A stretch of DNA of 64,000 nt from Utricularia gibba (lineage: Eukaryota; Streptophyta; Magnoliopsida; Lamiales; Lentibulariaceae), in assembly GCA_002189035.1 (NCBI GenBank), contig CM007992.1, positions 2,976,001 to 3,040,000 of the forward strand, in the 5' to 3' direction. The notes under the pieces are model-generated. The model saw nothing but the letters and a program-made list of their open reading frames with translations, ran no database searches and was not told the DNA's origin. Numbering within the stretch: position 1 is the first letter of the stretch; each line of letters begins with the position of its first letter. Shown one piece after another: positions 59,323 to 64,000 of this stretch. The translations under genes and the position numbers were made by a program.

Positions 59323-59407
59323 CATACAATCACAGATGCGGAGGCTTAAAACGTGAAAACCAGATCCGCCATAGATATTTTTCTTGGTTCTCTGTCTAGA
59401 GCAGGAG

Positions 59408-59863
59408 ATGGAGGAAAGGTTCCCAAAGAAGTTATGGAAAATGATTCAGCTCGTGTGCTTCATGTTAAGGAAGGGGATTTCTAAGCCAAGGGTTCTATCA
59501 GATCTCGGCCTCATGATAAAGCGGAGAGTCGCCGGAAAGCAAGGCGATCTTAGGCTTATGTTCGACTCCGGCGACCCGGTTAACAGCCACGCCACCAGCT
59601 GCAGCAGCACCCCAAGTTTCGATATTCCCTCTTTCCACCTTCTTAACAGCAGGAACCCTGCACGCGGCGATTTCCTGGCGGCCGCGATTGAGATTGTTAC
59701 TCGCAGCGCATCGGCGTCGCCGGCGCTCCCGGTAGTAAACACGACGGGCTCGCCGTTAACGGAGATTGGGATGGAGGAGGATTCCGGTGTTGATGAGGCT
59801 GCGGAGGAGTTTATACTGAGATTCTACAAGGGATTGATGCAGCAAAATGATACGGCTTCTTGA
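59408..59863 (+). CDS. DUF761 (cotton fibre protein-like) small protein
   Basis: Single-exon gene of 151 aa starting MEERFPKKLWKMIQLVCFML. The N-terminal 45 residues are basic and partly hydrophobic; the middle is Ser/Pro/Asn-rich and probably disordered. The C-terminus has the DUF761 signature: DEAAEEFILRFYKGLMQQN. Family knowledge: plant-specific, often stress- or fibre-expressed proteins of unknown biochemical role; the C-terminal motif is sometimes found after a DUF4408 segment, which I do not see here. A TATA box lies close upstream. The start was taken at the first ATG after the TATA box, the only one that gives the usual N-terminus. Confidence 0.85.
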   Translation: MEERFPKKLWKMIQLVCFMLRKGISKPRVLSDLGLMIKRRVAGKQGDLRLMFDSGDPVNSHATSCSSTPSFDIPSFHLLNSRNPARGDFLAAAIEIVTRSASASPALPVVNTTGSPLTEIGMEEDSGVDEAAEEFILRFYKGLMQQNDTAS

Positions 59864-62800
59864 GATACTTTGCTCTTTGGCTTTTATCGTTTTTTACTGT
59901 CTAATTACTGCGTTTTGCTAACAGTGACCCGGTTGAAGAAACTACGCAGTTCGGGTTTTTTTACCGCTGGTAAAAAACGTGTTCTTTGTTTCTTTTCCCC
60001 ATGGAATTTCAAATTGGGCCACAATGTATGGCTCAATTCTATTTCGGCCCACGGCCCACTAAATCAATGGACACGGATGCGATGCGTGTCTCGGGCAGAA
60101 AACGTTCCATACAACTGAAAAGACAGTTTTAACCTTTTCAGGATATCTATGTGATCGACTCTTGCTCTCATAATAAACATATTATTTTTCTATATGAAAG
60201 AAAAATAATACAATTACGAAAAATTTATAATACATAGATTATTTGTTTTACGTAAGTTTTGGAACCATTGCATCTCTTCCCTTTTTAAAGTAGTCAGTTA
60301 TTAACTATGGTTATAATCAAACGTTACAATTTGGATCATGGACTTCAAGTTGAATTTCTTCTTCTTACTTATGTTTAAGCAAAATTGAGAACAATTCATC
60401 ATATTTCAATACTTTCCAATGATTTAATGATTCTAGAACTTTTGGGATATATTGGTCTTTTGGCTTCTTCATAAGGCTCATCTTATTTAGAAGATAGCAA
60501 AATTATATGAGATACAACCACATGGTGATTGTCTCAATCATTTGTCCTTTGGAAATAAGTATTATATATTGATGAGCTTTCTTTCAAGTAATCTCTGAGT
60601 ACATATTATTTGATGTTGATATGATTGCTACATCCAAAGTGAATAAGAATTTTTGTCATTAAGATAAATGATTTATAATCCATCATAAGAGGCACAAAAT
60701 TTCTAACTTTAAATTTTCATAGGGAAATTGCATGATTTGAGTCAATACATTCCATCATACTTTCTTGTTATCTCTGCCCACACTTTTCCACCTCTAATCT
60801 ATAATGGCAAAAAACATTATGAGGCATGGGTAGACAAAATGGAGATTTTCTAGATAATTTTGGTGGAATTTTTTTACAGTAAAGAAAGTTACAAAGAACT
60901 CCTCAAACTTGTCAAATGTAAAGAAATTAGTCCAATATTTAGCAGATGCAATAACAAGAAGATGAAAAAAAAGGAGCTTTTTAAATATTCTCAATTGGTG
61001 TTACAAGAGAAGCATACAATATGGTGATAGAATGTAAATCACCAAACATAATATGGAATGCATTACCCATTTCTAATTCCCTCATTGCATTTAAAAAAAA
61101 ACAAAAAGTAGATAAACATGTATTGGCATGTAGTTGATAGTCTCAACTATATGCCATGTCACAGCATTTCCAAATTATATAACAAGATTATAATATGAGT
61201 GAGGTGGGGATCACATAATGCTTGGTTTGAGAGTAGTTTTTTTTTAACTTAAGCTGTCATCTCACAATTGTCACTATGAAAAGGAAACAAAACTTGTAGC
61301 TTTCTTCTTAAAGCATAAAGGCTAGTATGGCAGATGGGATAGTAATAAATAGGATTAGAGTTATGTTTTGTACATTGAAAATAAAAATAATACAAAAATG
61401 ATTTTTATATATAAATCGATATATACATTTACCATTTTATTAATTTACATTTTTAACCTTTAAATTATTTAACATATTTAATATATTTCTTCCCATATCT
61501 AAAATGGACTTTATTATACCAACAATAAAAAAAAATTAACAAAATACACAAAGGAGATAATCAAAACAACATAAAAAGATTAAAATCAACATTTTACTTT
61601 TTTTAGATGCATAAAATAATTCATAGGGTTCACATACACGAGCCACGAGGATAGAAGTACAAAGTAATGCTGAGAAAATAAGAATTTAAAATTTTCTTAA
61701 GAAAATAATAATATTAAATAAGATTATAAATAAAAGTTCAAAATTGTTCAAAGTAATCATTTAAAACCTGAATATTCACAAACCCATGAATATGGTGGGT
61801 TCGAACACACCAACTTGGAAAATAACAGGTTTGTTTTAAAAGAAGATTTAAATAAATTATGGCTACCAAACGTATAATATATATTTACTATCCAAATAAA
61901 ACTAATGTATCATGCCCTACCAAACTAGCCCTAAGAGTGCAATTGTATCCCATGAACTTGTGAGTTTTATTGTAAAAGAAAAAAAATATTGTAAAATTCA
62001 TACACATATTGCATAGGCAACCATTGCAATTTTAACCATAGGTTTGCCATTCAATTTCCTCTTTTTACCAAAAATGGTTGAGAAAATTGGCATATTTTAA
62101 CACTTTGTTTATGTATTTAAATTTAAAAAGCAAATAAATACAAATTACAACAAGCTGAAGGCAGGTGATGACATCTCCATTGACATGTCGCAACATGGAA
62201 CATGCCCATAAACACACACAGCCCATGCCAAAAATTGAAAGCACAAAATAAACTAATCATTTTGGCCACCTGTGAGCTGTCCTCCGCCACCGCATCATGG
62301 GGCCTACCAAAAATAATCAATATTTAAATTACCTCACATAAATAAAATATAATTAATATTCAGTTTTCCCTAATGAAAAAAAAAACCACGTGTCCCCGTG
62401 GACCTTGAGACAGTGATTCGTGAATGTCCATCCGTTTCGTTTCACGGGTAAAGAAATTTACCACAAAGTCCAACCACGGGGTGCCACGTTTTCCCATGTG
62501 AAATGACAATACTGCCCTCGCATTATAACCGGCTGCATACTTGGGTGGTCGTGTTACAGAGCAGCGGCCACAAATGGAGGTGGATCGATTCTCAAGGAGG
62601 CGGCCTGTTGGTAAATAGGAGTGGGGGTGAGGGTAAAATGGGAAGAGTGGAATATGAAGGAAAAAAAAGCAACCTTTCCACAGTGAGAAGTAAGCTATGT
62701 TTTAAAATTCAAACAGTGGAATGGATAATATTATGGTGGAGTGTTTCCGGAACTGCCCCTGCTTTCACTCCTGAAAAAGCCACCTCCACCTCACCTTCAA

Positions 62801-62930
62801 TACAGATGGATAGATACACACACTCCTCCTCTCTCCCCAGTAGGAAATTCTCTTTGTGGTTGCTGGGATAGGTGTTTTTTTTCTTCTCTCCTCTTGGTGT
62901 GGGAGTGTGAGGAAAAAGGTGTGTGTTTTG
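59864..62930. other. Intergenic; GATA factor promoter
   Basis: 59,870-60,120 is the DUF761 3' flank with GGCCCA motifs. 60,120-62,330 is AT-rich with no exon or clear repeat. 62,380-62,930 is GC-richer and contains the GATA gene's promoter and leader; pyrimidine-rich tracts precede the ATG. Confidence 0.5.
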
Positions 62931-63982
62931 ATGGAGTATTTCGTTTCCGATTACTCTGAGTTTTCATCGGGTGACAATAAGAACAACAATGCGGGTACCC
63001 ATTTCACTATGGATGATCTGCTTGATTTTTCCAAGGAAGAAGAGACGATTACCGACGCGGATGCGTTTCTGGTGAATTCTGGTGATTTTTCCACTCTTAA
63101 TCCTGTTGAGAGTTGCAATTCGTCGGTTTCCGGTGGCCCTGAGCCTCCGCATTGCGACGGGAAAATCGCTTGCCAGAGCTCTGTCACCGATTCCTCATCC
63201 CAATTTCCTGGGAACGACCTCTGCGTTCCGGTAATTTTTTTGTTTTTTGAATTTTTTTGGGGTTGTTGAGTTTGGGTTTGATTGTTTAAAATGTGTAAAA
63301 TTAGTACGAGGATTTAGCGGAGCTGGAATGGCTGTCGAATTTCGTGGAAGAATCCTTCTCAAACGAGGACCTTGGCTGTTTAATTCCGGCGACGGCGAGC
63401 GACACGTCATCCTCCATCACCGGCATTCCGGTGCCAGTGCAGGCATCGACGCCGATGCCGGCCACGTTTCCGTCGGAAGTGTCGGTGCCAGGGAAAGCCC
63501 GTAGCAAGCGGCCACGCGCGACGCCCTGCGACTGGTCCTCACGCGTACTCCATGTGGCGGCGGCGAAGAAACATGACTCCGGTGGCAACGGCGCACCGGA
63601 AACACCCCACACCGCCCGAAAATGCCTCCACTGCGCGTCGGAGAAGACTCCCCAGTGGAGAACGGGGCCAATGGGCCCGAAAACCCTGTGCAACGCGTGC
63701 GGCGTGCGCTACAAATCAGGGCGACTGGTGCCGGAGTATCGCCCCGCGGCCAGCCCCACATTCGTCTCCAACAAGCACTCCAACTCCCACCGGAAGGTGC
63801 TGGAGCTCCGGCGCCAGAAGGAGCAGCAACGGCAACAAGCAATGGGTCGTGTCTCCATATTCAACGGTTGCGATGATTTCATGATTCATCACCACTCTCA
63901 ACGCCCAGGATTCAAGGCACATGATGTAGGCCACTTTGACGAACCCGCTCCATACCCAATCGGCGGCGCCGCGCTCTTCTAA
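62931..63982 (+). CDS. Class A GATA-type zinc-finger transcription factor
   Basis: Two exons, 62931-63230 and 63305-63982 (phase 0), give 325 aa. The N-terminal third is acidic ([20 protein letters not shown]) and includes [16 protein letters not shown], a motif shared by GATA1-12 class members. A basic patch [11 protein letters not shown] precedes the single zinc finger C-x2-C-x18-C-x2-C at residues 207, 210, 229 and 232 ([20 protein letters not shown]), followed by [21 protein letters not shown], diagnostic of class A. The tail has [12 protein letters not shown]. Family knowledge: nuclear factor binding WGATAR, linked to light and cell-differentiation responses; closest to the GATA9/12 or GATA5/6 groups, not resolved. 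Start chosen at 62931 (MEYFVSDYS); it is complete within the window, ending 18 bases before the edge. Confidence 0.95.
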
Positions 63983-64000
63983 ACTCACCGGCGCAGCCTC

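Larger units (their letters stand above)
56633..59407. other. Intergenic AT-rich region with a direct repeat
   Basis: SWC5 3' flank, then AT-rich DNA with two related segments near 57230-57430 and 57755-57965 in the same orientation. 58,900-59,407 is GC-richer and carries the DUF761 promoter. No gene recognised. Confidence 0.5.

Overview
This window is nuclear DNA of a flowering plant, most likely a eudicot. The evidence is spliced genes with short, T-rich GT-AG introns, AT-rich intergenic DNA, plant-only protein families (EPFL, LBD, NHL/LEA2, Aux/IAA, FLX-like, DUF761, OXS3-like) and a eukaryotic tRNA-Asn. I could not fix the species. I find 18 protein-coding genes and one tRNA in 64 kb, a compact gene-rich segment. 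No retrotransposon or DNA transposon with coding capacity, no CRISPR array and no virus-like gene was seen. Exon-intron models were built by hand from reading frame, splice consensus and family resemblance, and phases were checked across every junction.

Layout, left to right. 0-10 kb: EPFL peptide (-), tRNA-Asn (+), MYB26-like R2R3-MYB (+), LBD22/27-type LOB-domain factor (+), NHL/LEA2 membrane protein (+). 10-24 kb: FLX-like coiled-coil protein (+), a 3.2 kb gene-free stretch that is not AT-rich, a USP-domain/PERK-like receptor-like cytoplasmic kinase (-), a PHOSPHO/PPsPase-type HAD phosphatase (-). 24-35 kb: the crooked-neck splicing factor CRNKL1 (+), a GT14/BC10-like glycosyltransferase (-), a TrmA/RlmD-type RNA (uracil-C5) methyltransferase (-). 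35-39 kb: AT-rich, with foldback elements. 39-46 kb: GDSL esterase/lipase, profilin and OXS3-like (all +). 47-57 kb: nuclear poly(A) polymerase (+), Aux/IAA of the IAA18/26 type (-), SWR1-complex subunit SWC5 (+). 59-64 kb: DUF761 protein (+) and a class-A GATA factor (+).

The genes do not form an operon-like system. Housekeeping RNA and chromatin genes (CRNKL1, poly(A) polymerase, the RNA methyltransferase, SWC5) are interleaved with developmental regulators. MYB26-like and the LBD22/27-type gene lie about 0.6 kb apart, and both families are known from anther or pollen development.

The most useful observations are these. (1) Four conserved genes each need one or two single-base shifts at runs of C (or G on the reverse strand) to be read through. 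This points to homopolymer errors in the assembly rather than to four pseudogenes. (2) There are two likely GC-AG introns, in CRNKL1 and in poly(A) polymerase, the latter containing a 24-bp direct duplication. (3) There are at least two dispersed AT-rich repeat families with three copies each in the window, one 60-bp tandem array, and a foldback or inverted-repeat element just upstream of CRNKL1. I did not find a convincing new biological system.
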